A DNA stretch of 64,000 nt from an uncultured Pseudomonadales bacterium (GCA_951813295.1 CATOTI010000002.1:3792522-3856521); one strand, 5' to 3'; counted from the first letter of the stretch, positions 8,587-21,337 are shown. The notes: a model not told the origin generated them from the letters alone. Translations and numbers: made by a program.

Positions 8587-8775
8587 GGTTTTTCAACGCC
8601 CACGTTTCTGGACATCGATCAGACGTGGTCGATCGGTGCCGTTCACTCGAAGACCTTGATCTGCCGATATCCGCTCTCGGCGAATGACCGAAATGGAGTC
8701 GCCGCGGGTCGGTGATCGGCTAGCGAACAAAAAAGATGGTCCGGGTGGCCCAAATGACACCGTTTGTACCTCCCG

Positions 8776-13159
<4,384 letters not shown>

Positions 13160-13161
13160 CC

Positions 13162-14439
13162 TCAGCGATGAGTGATCGAAGACGAGAGGGTCGTCCCGGT
13201 CAGGCGTTCGATTTCAATCAGGTGCCCATTCGCGTTGACACGGGCTTCCACCAACGCGGTGCGCGCCGCTAACATTTCTACCTGCACGAGCTGAAGCTCT
13301 GCATAGCCGTAGCGGCCGGTCGAATAGGCGGTCTGTGTGTCGGCCAGGGCTTTTTCGATGCGCGGCAGGACTTCTTCAGCCAGCACGCTGATTCGATGCA
13401 GGCTGTGCTGGTATTCCTGGTAGAGCGCAAAGAGGCGCGTTTCGAGCTCAATACGTTTGGCAGCCTTGTCCGCATCGGTCATCGATAACTTTGCGCGTGC
13501 TTCGGCGATGCGCCCCTGATTCCGGTTGCGTGTCGCCAATGGGATCGTAATCCCGGCGATAAAAGCTTGATCGCCAGTTCGCTCCAGGCGACGAATCCCA
13601 GCACTCAGCCGCCAGTTGGGTCTCGCTTCCGCTTCGGCCAAGCGGAGTTCCGCTTCGCGCAATCGTTGCTCGGTGAAGTAGCTTGAGAAGTCTGGGTTTT
13701 GCTCGAGACGGACAAGGAGCGCCGCAAAGCCATCTGCTCGGGGTAGCTGGTCAAGCTGGGCCGCCACGCGATCGAAACTCGGCTGGGTTTCACCCCATTG
13801 TGCGGAGAGCCGATGCATCGATGTGATCAGCTGATGCTCGACGTCTTCTTGACCCAAACGAACGCGTGCGATGTGGGCCTCTGTCCGTGCCAGGTCCGCA
13901 TCTGGCGAATGACCGGCGCGAACACGTTCGGCGACGGCCGTCACTGTCTGTTCGGCCAACTCGACCGCTTCTCGCATGCGCAGGAGGCGCTCTTGGTTAG
14001 CTAAGCTCGCCAGAAACCGGCGCGCCGTTTCAGCGGCCACATCGAGCCTAACGATCTCAGCCTTCTCCTCGACCAGCGAAACACCTGCACTTGCCGCCGC
14101 GATCCGGCGGTTGCGTTTACCGCGCTCCAACACCCAAGCGAGACTGAGAGTGGCCTCGGCACCGTCCGCACCGGTTAAGTCGCCAGATCCGAGGATGTTT
14201 TCGACGACCACCCCGAGTTCCACATTGGGCCGTAAAGCCGACTGCGTCAGGCGCCCGCGTTGGGCTTCAATCTGATACCCGGACGCCACCAGGTTCGGGT
14301 TTTGCGCGAGCGTCCTTTCGATCGCCTCGTTTAGATTGATAGTGACGTGTTCGCCGGTCGCCGATGCCATTGGGGTCACGACGATGCACATGGCACAAAC
14401 ACACCACGCACCAGCTCGGCGCGTGAGCGATACCCACAT
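13162..14439 (-). CDS. czcC: CzcC-like TolC-family outer-membrane channel
   Basis: This 425-residue outer-membrane efflux protein forms the exit duct of the CzcCBA complex. The ATG at 14439 is preceded by GGGGAG; an in-frame TTG 24 bases upstream is less likely. A signal peptide (cleavage near ASA) precedes two repeats of long amphipathic helices with Ala/Glu/Arg-rich heptads, for example NLNEAIERTLAQNPNL at the N-terminus and AEARPNWRLSAGI at the repeat boundary. This matches the OEP/TolC fold. It is the second gene of the operon, after the His-rich protein and directly before the adaptor. Confidence 0.9.
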   Translation of the reverse strand: MWVSLTRRAGAWCVCAMCIVVTPMASATGEHVTINLNEAIERTLAQNPNLVASGYQIEAQRGRLTQSALRPNVELGVVVENILGSGDLTGADGAEATLSLAWVLERGKRNRRIAAASAGVSLVEEKAEIVRLDVAAETARRFLASLANQERLLRMREAVELAEQTVTAVAERVRAGHSPDADLARTEAHIARVRLGQEDVEHQLITSMHRLSAQWGETQPSFDRVAAQLDQLPRADGFAALLVRLEQNPDFSSYFTEQRLREAELRLAEAEARPNWRLSAGIRRLERTGDQAFIAGITIPLATRNRNQGRIAEARAKLSMTDADKAAKRIELETRLFALYQEYQHSLHRISVLAEEVLPRIEKALADTQTAYSTGRYGYAELQLVQVEMLAARTALVEARVNANGHLIEIERLTGTTLSSSITHR

Positions 14440-14532
14440 AAACTGCTTCTCCCCGCGCCCCAACGAACGCGATTTCCCTACGAGCGGACTACGACCAGCG
14501 AATGCTGCTCATAGCGTCATCAACACGTGAAA

Positions 14533-14916
14533 CTAGGAGGAAAGCGGTGGAGCGCGAAGGGGAGGTCGCCAGCGTTCACGACGCGGGGACTTGTCTGGTT
14601 GTCGGGGCGGCGCCCGAAGACGCCTTTCTGAGCGTGACCTCCACAGGATTGGAATCGCGCACCCGATCAGCAGCGGGATCAGTTTTGACCAACTCGCGCT
14701 CAGCTGATCGAGTAATGAAACGTCGGTCTCGGCGCTGTGGTCGTGGATTTCGTCATGGTGGTGCGAATGGTCTTCTGGCACCGCTTGATGCAGGTGGTTG
14801 ACGTGGATTCCCGCGTCGTGGCCGTCGGAATCTACGTGCAGGTGTAGCCCACTAGCCTGTATGCCTAAGAAGCAGAGACAAGCGATCGCTACGATTGACG
14901 TCGAGATTCGCCGCAT
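14533..14916 (-). CDS. His-rich periplasmic/membrane protein heading the czc operon
   Basis: This 127-residue protein has a signal or anchor segment (STSIVAIACLCFLGIQA), a His/Asp-rich stretch of about 35 residues containing HLHVDSDGHDAG and DHSHHHDEIHDH, a second hydrophobic helix (LIPLLIGCAIPIL), and a Arg/Pro-rich basic tail. The ATG at 14916 fits the signal peptide better than the upstream in-frame start. It is transcribed toward czcC with about 95 bases between them and probably belongs to the same transcript. The His cluster should bind divalent metal in the periplasm, feeding or sensing for the pump. That role is inferred from composition and position; I cannot name the family. Confidence 0.7.
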   Translation of the reverse strand: MRRISTSIVAIACLCFLGIQASGLHLHVDSDGHDAGIHVNHLHQAVPEDHSHHHDEIHDHSAETDVSLLDQLSASWSKLIPLLIGCAIPILWRSRSERRLRAPPRQPDKSPRRERWRPPLRAPPLSS

Positions 14917-15009
14917 TCGAGAACTGTAGCTGACTCGAAGACACACTACATCCGCGAAGGATTGCGTCGCGTTGATCGCGAGCGCCCGCTTCCGGCCAAT
15001 CGCCGACGT

Positions 15010-15717
15010 TCAGCGTGCCAGTGAGCACAAAAGGTCGCCGCCGCTTTGACAACGCACATCGAATCCTGCGGCGTTGAGTTCGTCGCGCAAGCTCTCGGGG
15101 TGCAGGTGGCGACGATTCGGTAAGTACCATGAGCCGCCAATCATCCTCGCATCTTCAAAGTCAGAAGCGTTCGCCACCGGCACGGAGACGATTCCATTCT
15201 GATCGACGTGTGAGTCGCCGTAGTCCCGGTCGGGGTTCCAAACGGTTGTTCCCACCACGTAGTACCCGTCCCCTCGCAGCGTGCGGCGGACTGCCGCAAA
15301 CAGAGCCTGGCGGTCGTCGTCGAGCACGATGCACTCCAGGCAGTGACCATCGACAACGAGATCAAACGCTGGATGTGGTGCGTTCCATCGGCAGATGTCG
15401 GCGACTTCGCAGGTGAAGTTCAGCCCTCGGTCCGCCGCGAAGCGTCGAGCGAGCTCGATCGCTTTCGGCGCAACGTCCAGCCCCGTCACGTCAAAGCCCT
15501 GGCCGGCAAGGAAGCAACAGCACGCGCCCGTACCACAGCCGATTTCGAGCGCCGAAGGTCGATCGGTCTTGAAACCCAACGTCGGCAACACGCGGTCAAG
15601 AAACGGACGGAGCGAGAAGTCGAAACCCGGTTCACCGTGTAGTTCGTTCCAAGCACTCAGCCCGCGACGTTCGATTTCTCGGTATTTCCGTGTGGGTTCG
15701 AGCTCGTAGTACTTCAT
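15010..15717 (-). CDS. Class I SAM-dependent methyltransferase
   Basis: A 235-residue protein with the SAM-binding motif I ALEIGCGTGACCC, motif II acidic residue in VTGLDVA, and the FDLVVDGHCLEC motif IV strand. The unusual CCCF run follows motif I. It is preceded by a membrane-anchored PhyH gene 35 bases upstream on the same strand, so the two are probably cotranscribed. The methyl acceptor is unknown; the fold belongs to the broad Methyltransf_11/25 group of small-molecule methyltransferases. Confidence 0.85.
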   Translation of the reverse strand: MKYYELEPTRKYREIERRGLSAWNELHGEPGFDFSLRPFLDRVLPTLGFKTDRPSALEIGCGTGACCCFLAGQGFDVTGLDVAPKAIELARRFAADRGLNFTCEVADICRWNAPHPAFDLVVDGHCLECIVLDDDRQALFAAVRRTLRGDGYYVVGTTVWNPDRDYGDSHVDQNGIVSVPVANASDFEDARMIGGSWYLPNRRHLHPESLRDELNAAGFDVRCQSGGDLLCSLAR

Positions 15718-15752
15718 CGCTCAAAAGCCGTCTTGGCCGATGCGGCAACACG

Positions 15753-16991
15753 CTACCGTCGAGAGTACGCGATGGCGCGCAAGAAACCGTCCGCGTAAGC
15801 CTTGCCTTCCGGCTTGGCCAGGAAGTCGTAGCGACCCAGAACCTGGGCCATGGGCTCGCCGTACTGTTCGACGAGGCGATCCTGGACCGATCGGGCATAG
15901 ACCTCCATCTGACGCATCATCAGCCGCGTATAGGACACGTGCAGAACGGCACGATCGCCGTCGATTGTCCGCGAGGCGTTGTCGTGCCAGGTTCGACCGT
16001 CCCACACGGCGATCGACCCGGCCTTGCACTCGATCGGGACCGTCGCTGTCGAGCCGATCTCATCCAGGTTCGGCGGTCTGCGCTTGGCCGCACTACCGGG
16101 GACGACGGTCGTGGCACCGGATTCGAGCGTGAAGTCATCGCAGGCCCAGCACGCGGTCAGAAACAGGTTGTGCTGAGGGAATGGCACCGGGTGCCAGACT
16201 TGATCGCAATGCAGCCCGATGTTCCGGTCGCCTTTTCTGCGGATGCTCGAGGCGACGTTGCTGAGGATGAACCCGGCGCCGACCGAGAACTCTGCAAGCG
16301 CCATCATTTTCGGGTTGATCGTCGCTTCGGCGACGACCGGATAGCGCTGCATCAGGCTGGAGCCCATGGCTCCAGGGTGGCCCGCCTTCAGGATGGTAGC
16401 CCGCAAATCGCGCCAGTACGCAGGTGGCGCGACGTCCTCGATCACCGTGTAGCCCTGCTCCCAGAGCTCTTCGCAGTTGCGCTCGAGACCGAACTCGCGA
16501 ATCCGCGGTGCCAGTTCCTCTGAAATCTCGCCGGGCGGCAACGCTTCCCGGCTCTGGAGCTGGTTGAAGATGTCCATGAATCCGTCCGTATCGCCGCCGG
16601 ATATGAGTTCGCCCACCCGATCGACCAGATCGTCATCCGAGCCACGGTGCGTGCGTGCGGGAAGCGGCGGCGCTATATGGGCCGTCGTCTCGCCACCGTC
16701 GTCCTCCCCGGAGAAGTAGTCGCGGAACTTCCGTGTGGGCAAGAGCTTGAAGTCTCCGTAGACCGCATAGCGAACCCCGCCGCCGAGCGCACACAGTGCG
16801 AGAAGACACAGCAGCCCGGTGGCGAATGCCGAGGCGAGCGCCGTTCCGCCTGGAGACGGATCCCAAATGTAGGGGGCCGCCGTCACGCCGAGCAAAGTGA
16901 ACACCCCGGTGACGGCGCACACGTGATGAAACACCAGGACCGAACGCGCCACGACCCGCTGCCAATCCTCGATCATCTTCATGAAGTCCAT
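15753..16991 (-). CDS. Membrane-anchored phytanoyl-CoA dioxygenase-like protein
   Basis: A 412-residue protein with two parts. The N-terminus has two hydrophobic helices (about residues 16-40 and 50-72), followed by an acidic linker (about 90-190). The C-terminal half is a PhyH-type Fe(II)/2-oxoglutarate dioxygenase: H261-C-D263 in GLHCDQVWHP, the SGATTVVPGS strand, the distal His336 in TWHDN, and Arg residues after it for 2-oxoglutarate binding. All iron ligands are present, so it should be active. The start ATG has GGGGGAG upstream. Most PhyH relatives are soluble, so the membrane anchor is unusual. The substrate is unknown; it may be a lipid or membrane-associated compound, given the anchor and the neighbouring methyltransferase. 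Confidence 0.87.
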   Translation of the reverse strand: MDFMKMIEDWQRVVARSVLVFHHVCAVTGVFTLLGVTAAPYIWDPSPGGTALASAFATGLLCLLALCALGGGVRYAVYGDFKLLPTRKFRDYFSGEDDGGETTAHIAPPLPARTHRGSDDDLVDRVGELISGGDTDGFMDIFNQLQSREALPPGEISEELAPRIREFGLERNCEELWEQGYTVIEDVAPPAYWRDLRATILKAGHPGAMGSSLMQRYPVVAEATINPKMMALAEFSVGAGFILSNVASSIRRKGDRNIGLHCDQVWHPVPFPQHNLFLTACWACDDFTLESGATTVVPGSAAKRRPPNLDEIGSTATVPIECKAGSIAVWDGRTWHDNASRTIDGDRAVLHVSYTRLMMRQMEVYARSVQDRLVEQYGEPMAQVLGRYDFLAKPEGKAYADGFLRAIAYSRR

Positions 16992-17374
16992 GCGATCACT
17001 CCCCCTTTTTTGCGGAGTATGCTGCAGTGAATCCGAAGCTCAAGCGCGGCCGAAGGGTCACTTTCCGGGAACAAACGCTCGCCCGAGCGCCGGTGTCGTA
17101 GCGCACTAGAGATCGACGTGTACTGGTCTACCGGACAGCCCAATGGACGGGTTGCTATGTGCCTTGGATGGGCGCATGTTGGCCTCAAAAGGCACATGTT
17201 GTTCTCGGACGCACGGTCGGCAAGCACCGTCAATCGAAACGTCCTTGAGACCTCCCCAACGTACGTCTTCCGGGTGCGTGGGACGAGCATTGCTACCTCT
17301 GCTTCCGTATCAGAGCTGTCTCCTCCAGGGGAGAACAGAATAGAAGCGCGCGTCCCCTTACTAGAGGGCCTTTG
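16992..17374. other. Intergenic region between divergent genes
   Basis: About 380 bases separate the PhyH gene (leftward) from the repeat protein (rightward). Short open frames exist, but they lack ribosome sites and have unremarkable codon use. I see no tRNA-like fold or strong terminator. It should contain both promoters; no clear -35/-10 pair stands out. Confidence 0.5.
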
Positions 17375-18058
17375 ATGAGTAACGAGACGCAGGCTGGCGT
17401 CATTCCGCTTGCCGAACTGGGTAACGACGTCTCTCGTAGACGGTTACCAGATCGCGTGAGGGGCGTGGCGTCATCAAGATGGCTCTTCGGGACGCTTTTC
17501 TTTACCGCGGCGGTCGTGGTGGCCCTAGGCACCACAGCGGCGGAGGAATCTCTCGCGGCAGGTGACGATGCCGATATTCCAGAGAACGCCTACAGCAAGA
17601 TCTACGGTCGAGGGTGGAAATGTAGTTATGGGTATCGCCGGGTCGGTGAACTGTGCAGGCAGGTCGAAGTTCCCGAGAACGCGTATCTCCTTGATGAAGG
17701 AATAGGCAAAGGGTGGGACTGCAATCGCGGCTACCGCGCGTTTCGGAACGCGTGTCAGCTGATCGACATTCCGGAGAATGGCTACCTGATCGAGTCTCGA
17801 TCCGGGCGAGGCTGGGAATGTGGACGAGGTTACCGTGCCGATCGAAATGATTGCCGCCGGATCGAAGTGCCCGATAACGCGTATTTGACGAGCGGATCGT
17901 GGGGCGCCGGATGGGAATGCGAGCGCGGGTTCAGGGCGACAGATAATGCGTGCGTGAGCGTAGCGGTTCCAGCTCACGCACACTTGACGCGAAAGGGCGA
18001 TGAATGGTCGTGCGATCGCCCCTACCAACGCAGCGATGATCGTTGTCAGCTGCCTTAG
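17375..18058 (+). CDS. Exported Cys-rich repeat protein (five NAYL/GWxC repeats)
   Basis: A 227-residue protein starting at the ATG at 17375, just after a GAGGG. After a charged N-terminus comes one hydrophobic segment (residues about 37-60, LFGTLFFTAAVVVALG), a signal or anchor. The rest is five tandem repeats of 28-34 residues with consensus [IV]-P-x-N-A-Y-L, a variable stretch, G-x-G-W-x-C-x-R-G-Y-R, four or five residues and a second Cys. Each repeat has two Cys, giving five likely disulphide-linked modules in the periplasm or outside the cell. The fifth repeat is degenerate (AHAHL, and PYQ for GYR). I do not know a named function. The repeat could be a carbohydrate- or peptidoglycan-binding module. 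It stands alone between the divergent PhyH gene and the opposing MaoC gene. Confidence 0.8.
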   Translation: MSNETQAGVIPLAELGNDVSRRRLPDRVRGVASSRWLFGTLFFTAAVVVALGTTAAEESLAAGDDADIPENAYSKIYGRGWKCSYGYRRVGELCRQVEVPENAYLLDEGIGKGWDCNRGYRAFRNACQLIDIPENGYLIESRSGRGWECGRGYRADRNDCRRIEVPDNAYLTSGSWGAGWECERGFRATDNACVSVAVPAHAHLTRKGDEWSCDRPYQRSDDRCQLP

Positions 18059-18166
18059 TGTGATTCTGCGATCTTTCGATGGAACAGCCTGACGTCGTGG
18101 TCGGAGTTACCGCCTGGGGTTAGCAGCAGACGCTTCCTAACGGTCAGAAGCAGTCATCGCCGTTCG

Positions 18167-18604
18167 TCAGTCCGGGCGTTTCTCGACGAGCAGAGTCACC
18201 TTCGTCTCGAGGACCGTCTCGCCGCGTTGGTTCTTCAGTTCATGTCGGTAGACGACAATTCCCGCGTTAGGACGCGACTGCGATTCCCTCTTCTCCACGG
18301 CCCGCGTCTCGAAAGTCAAAACGTCACCTGGGCGTCCGGGGTTCTGTAACCGAGATTCTGTGCCTAGCCCGGCGATCACCGCCGCTTGGTCCGCCATGCC
18401 GTGGGAGCACAGGCTCAAAATGCAGGTCAGATGAAGCCCGGATGCGGTTAGACCTCCAAATATCGTCTTCTCAGCCTCACTTTTGTCCGTGTGAAGCGGT
18501 AGCGGGTCCCACTTAGTTGCGAACTCCACGATCTCGGCTTCGTCGAGCTCGTAAGTTCCTCCGTAGGCCGGGGCTTCAATTTCGATATCGTCGAAGTAAA
18601 GCAT
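18167..18604 (-). CDS. MaoC-like (hot-dog) dehydratase
   Basis: A 145-residue single hot-dog domain protein. The segment WDPLPLHTDKSEAE holds the Asp and His of the MaoC (R)-specific enoyl-CoA hydratase motif, and FGGLTASGLHL matches the helix following it; FETRAVEKRES and the NQRGETVLETKVTLLV strands complete the fold. It probably hydrates an enoyl-CoA or acts on a related thioester. It stands next to a GNAT gene on the same strand but 90 bases apart, so an operon is uncertain. Confidence 0.86.
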   Translation of the reverse strand: MLYFDDIEIEAPAYGGTYELDEAEIVEFATKWDPLPLHTDKSEAEKTIFGGLTASGLHLTCILSLCSHGMADQAAVIAGLGTESRLQNPGRPGDVLTFETRAVEKRESQSRPNAGIVVYRHELKNQRGETVLETKVTLLVEKRPD

Positions 18605-18696
18605 CGCTCTGGACTAACTCGCTGATTCCAGATGAGTCTAGCGCGCGGTGGCGGCTGCGGGGCGGAAGAAGGCGTCGGCTATCGCCCATTACCCGA

Positions 18697-19236
18697 CTAC
18701 GCGTTTGCCTCCCATTCATCACGAAGAACCGCGTACATCGCAGCATCTGACAACTGCCCTTTGTAGAACATGTTGGACCGAAGCGTTCCCTCGTGCGTCA
18801 TACCAAGCTTTTCCATTACTCGAAGTGACCCTACATTCGCAGCGTCTGCGGCCGCTCTGACCCGCACTAGCTGCGGATACACGCGAAACGACTCGGCAAT
18901 GACGCCGCGGGTGGCTTCAGTGACAAGGCCTCTGCCCCACAACGAACGCGCAATGCTGTACCCGACCTCTCCGATGCGGTGACCCGCTGAGAACCGGATG
19001 TTCGTTTCACCAACAACCTTGGCATCAAGGCAGACCGCGAACTTGGGCCCCTCCGACCAGTCCCGAAGCAGCGTAGAGGCGACAAACTTCTCGGCGTCTT
19101 CGAGCGTGTACGGCGATGGCACGGGGAGGAACCTCTGCCACTCGCGATCGTTCGCGTATTCATACACGTCTTGAACATCTTCGACGCTAAAACGCCGAAG
19201 CAACAGACGTTGTGTTGAAATCTGGCGGGATAGCAT
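18697..19236 (-). CDS. GNAT-family N-acetyltransferase (RimJ/RimL type) with IS-disrupted upstream region
   Basis: A 179-residue GNAT protein. The N-terminal TQRLLLRRFSVED, the central GEVGYSIARSLWGRG (acetyl-CoA pyrophosphate loop region) and ANVGSLRVMEKLGMTHEG are typical of RimJ/RimL-like N-terminal or small-molecule acetyltransferases. The coding sequence is intact. Its start codon (19236-19234) touches the target duplication of the IS3 element that begins at 19239, so the original promoter and ribosome site now lie beyond 20472. Expression would depend on the element or be lost. The natural acceptor is unknown. Confidence 0.85.
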   Translation of the reverse strand: MLSRQISTQRLLLRRFSVEDVQDVYEYANDREWQRFLPVPSPYTLEDAEKFVASTLLRDWSEGPKFAVCLDAKVVGETNIRFSAGHRIGEVGYSIARSLWGRGLVTEATRGVIAESFRVYPQLVRVRAAADAANVGSLRVMEKLGMTHEGTLRSNMFYKGQLSDAAMYAVLRDEWEANA

Positions 19237-19238
19237 CC

Positions 19239-19263
19239 TGAAGTTCCCCCGTTTTACCGGACA
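19239..19263. repeat. IS3 element terminal inverted repeat, orfB side
   Basis: Outer end starts TGAAGTTCCCCCG and the inner end is ACCGGACA; it pairs with 20448-20472 at about 18 of 25 positions. The 3-bp flank outside is TCC. Confidence 0.82.
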
Positions 19264-19268
19264 GTCAG

Positions 19269-20123
19269 TTAAGCCGCGTCCTCCATCAGCATCGGGATTT
19301 GATTGCCGATAGCTGAGTGCTTTCGTTGTCGATTGTAGTAACTCTCGATGTATTCGAAGATCGCGCGACGGGCGGCCGCGCGACTCCGGTAACGCTCGCG
19401 ATGGATGAGCTCGACCTTCAGCGTATGGAAGAAGCTCTCCATCGCAGCGTTGTCATAGCAGTTGGCACGACGGCCCATGCTGCAACGAAGTCCGTTGTGG
19501 TTGATCAACCGCTGGTAGGCCGCTGAACAGTACTGGCTGCCGCGATCCGAGTGGATGATCGTCTGCCGGGGAAAGCCCCGTCGGAACAACGCCATCGTCA
19601 ATGCGTCGATGGCCAGCTGCTGCGTCATGCGCCGGTTCATCGCCCAGCCGACAATCGCCCGCGAGTACAGATCCATCACCGTGGCGAGATACAGCCAACC
19701 TTCGTCGGTCCACACGTAAGTGATGTCACTCACCCACTTTTCGTTTGGCTCTGAGGCGGCAAAGTCCTGCTCGATCAGGTCTTCGGCCACTGGTTTATCG
19801 TGGCTCGAGTCCGTTGTCACTTTGAACTTCCGACGCTGAACCGCGCGGAACCCGCGGGTTTGCATCCGTCGCGCCACCCGGTTCTTGCTGCACGCGATGC
19901 CCCGGTCGTTCAGTTCGTCGGTGATGCGTGGTGAACCGTAACGCTCGCGGTGTTCTTCGAAGACCGCCTGGATCTCGTTGTCCAGCACCGCGTTGGCGCG
20001 ATCTCGATCGCTTGGCGGCCGGTCGCACCATTCGTAGTAGCCACTGCGCGAGACCTTCAGCACCGCGCACATGAGGGTGATGGGCCAGACCTTCTTGTGC
20101 GCATCGATAAATCGATACCTCAT
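19269..20123 (-). CDS. IS3-family transposase OrfB (DDE integrase core)
   Basis: A 284-residue catalytic half of the IS3 transposase. The rve integrase core has the catalytic triad Asp133 (SDITYVW), Asp193 (HSDRGSQY) and Glu229 (NAAMESFF), with the 35-residue D-to-E spacing typical of IS3. The N-terminal part contains the HTH_21-like segment with RYGSPRITDEL. The ATG overlaps the orfA stop by four bases; in most IS3 relatives OrfA and OrfB are also joined by a -1 frameshift to form the full transposase. No residue looks disabled. Confidence 0.95.
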   Translation of the reverse strand: MRYRFIDAHKKVWPITLMCAVLKVSRSGYYEWCDRPPSDRDRANAVLDNEIQAVFEEHRERYGSPRITDELNDRGIACSKNRVARRMQTRGFRAVQRRKFKVTTDSSHDKPVAEDLIEQDFAASEPNEKWVSDITYVWTDEGWLYLATVMDLYSRAIVGWAMNRRMTQQLAIDALTMALFRRGFPRQTIIHSDRGSQYCSAAYQRLINHNGLRCSMGRRANCYDNAAMESFFHTLKVELIHRERYRSRAAARRAIFEYIESYYNRQRKHSAIGNQIPMLMEDAA

Positions 20124-20407
20124 GGCTTTTCTTGCACAAAGAAGGCCGTGGCCTTTTTTAGAATATCTTTCTCCATCCGCAGCTTGCGGACTTCCGCCTC
20201 GAGCTCGCGAATCCTTTGCTGCTCTGAGACCTCCCGGTCCGACGTCTCGTCAGCGGCCGCGAATCGGCGCTTCCAGCGCGATATCAAATCGCCACGCACC
20301 CCGAGGCTCCGCCCCGCTTCTCCGAACGAGTAACCCTGGTCTGTGACCAGCCGAACCGCCTCCCGTTTGAACTCCTCGGTAAATCGCCGCCGTTTCTGTT
20401 TCGTCAT
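20120..20407 (-). CDS. IS3-family transposase OrfA (HTH_Tnp_1)
   Basis: A 95-residue DNA-binding half. TKQKRRRFTEEFKREAVRL at the N-terminus and the following helix-turn-helix GYSFGEAGRSLGV are standard for this family; the second half is a leucine-zipper-like coiled coil (RIRELEAEVRKLRMEKDILKK broken over heptads) used for oligomerisation and for joining to OrfB. It ends KATAFFVQEKP, where the A-rich stretch AAAAAAGG upstream of the overlap could serve as a slippery site. Confidence 0.94.
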   Translation of the reverse strand: MTKQKRRRFTEEFKREAVRLVTDQGYSFGEAGRSLGVRGDLISRWKRRFAAADETSDREVSEQQRIRELEAEVRKLRMEKDILKKATAFFVQEKP

Positions 20408-20447
20408 CCAACACCTCGTTTCGAATCATGGTACGACTCAAATCCGG

Positions 20448-20472
20448 TGTCCGGTTTCTCGGGGGAAGATCA
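20448..20472. repeat. IS3 element terminal inverted repeat, orfA side
   Basis: Read inward from its outer edge (minus strand) it starts TGATCTTCCCCCG and ends ACCGGACA, matching the opposite end of the element. The 3 bases outside (20473-20475) are TCC, the same as at the other end. Confidence 0.82.
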
Positions 20473-20671
20473 TCCCGTCATTCTAGAGCGAGGGCAGTGA
20501 CTGTGCTCTTGGATCACTGTGACGTGCGCCGGTTTGATGTTCAGGGTAGGAGGCAGAGATCGGCTATCGGCGCAGGCCTGTCAGTCTCTCGAAGAGGGCC
20601 ACAGATCTCCCTGCGCAAAAAGCGAGCCGAGTAGCGCAGCTGTAGAAAGACCCTGAAACCAGGTGTCTTTG

Positions 20672-21151
20672 TCAGGCGTCTGCCCCACTGGCCTCAAGTA
20701 CCGGTTTCAGGTGTGGCTCCAGGGGTAGCCAAAGCTCGCCCGTGCGTTGCGCGTCGTAATACTTCCGGATCACCGTGGTGTTGGCATCCCTGTCCTTCGG
20801 ATACCAGGCCTGAATCTCCGGCCACGGTTCGACGAGATTCGGCATGTGGCCAGCAATCGGGAACACCGCAAACTCACTCATTGGAAACCGATACGCGCGG
20901 CACACCGCTGGCAACTGTGCCACCGCCGATACGGCGACGGCGGTCATCGCCTGGAAATCGTTTTGCGGATGGAAGTTCCAGAGTACGACCAGATGTGTCC
21001 CCGTGTCGGTCTGGTTGGGGATTCTTGCGGGAAGGTTCAACTTCCCGGCCAACTCGCCCTGGGCATGAACATCGTCGGCTACGGTTCCCTCGCGGGAGGT
21101 CGTCTCGAGCCCAATGAGCAACAACTCTGTTTTGATGATCTCAGGGTTCAT
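20672..21151 (-). CDS. GyrI-like (AraC effector-binding) domain protein
   Basis: A 159-residue protein fitting the GyrI-like small-molecule-binding fold: an N-terminal LLLIGLETTSREG strand, the segment KLNLPARIPNQTDTGTHL, then MTAVAVSAVAQLP, a CRAYRFPMSEFAVFPIAGH strand-turn and a helix with EPWPEIQAWYPKD, ending in a WLPLEP strand. There is no DNA-binding domain, so it is a stand-alone ligand-binding protein. It could bind or hydrolyse a hydrophobic ligand. A second GyrI-like gene lies at 25789-26250. It is not obviously in an operon. Confidence 0.72.
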   Translation of the reverse strand: MNPEIIKTELLLIGLETTSREGTVADDVHAQGELAGKLNLPARIPNQTDTGTHLVVLWNFHPQNDFQAMTAVAVSAVAQLPAVCRAYRFPMSEFAVFPIAGHMPNLVEPWPEIQAWYPKDRDANTTVIRKYYDAQRTGELWLPLEPHLKPVLEASGADA

Positions 21152-21337
21152 AGGTCAAACGATGAAGTCGTTCGCAGCTTCCATGCGCACAGTATCGGCG
21201 AAAACGCGCAGCGCGAGAACGACTGCTTCGGGGTCGATAGTGGACTTTGCTTCGAGGGATCCCGACGCTGAACGCGCGCATCGTACCGACTCAGCACAAC
21301 GGCTGAATCGCTGTGTGGAATCTTCAGCCGCGACGTC

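Larger units (their letters stand above)
19239..20472 (-). mobile_element. Complete IS3-family insertion sequence
   Basis: A 1234-bp element with imperfect terminal inverted repeats of 25 bases (19239-19263 and 20448-20472), both beginning TGA at the outer edge and sharing TTCCCCCG and ACCGGACA blocks. It is flanked by a 3-bp direct repeat TCC (19236-19238 and 20473-20475), consistent with IS3-type target duplication. Inside are orfA (HTH) and orfB (DDE integrase) on the minus strand. All parts look intact, so the element may be active. It landed next to the GNAT start codon. Confidence 0.9.

Noticed and set aside
17118-17375. 85-codon plus-strand frame before the repeat protein
   Set aside because: No ribosome site and no recognisable features; likely promoter DNA of the repeat protein.
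20473-20671. tRNA or terminator in the gap beyond the IS element
   Set aside because: I could not find a cloverleaf or a stem with T-tract there.
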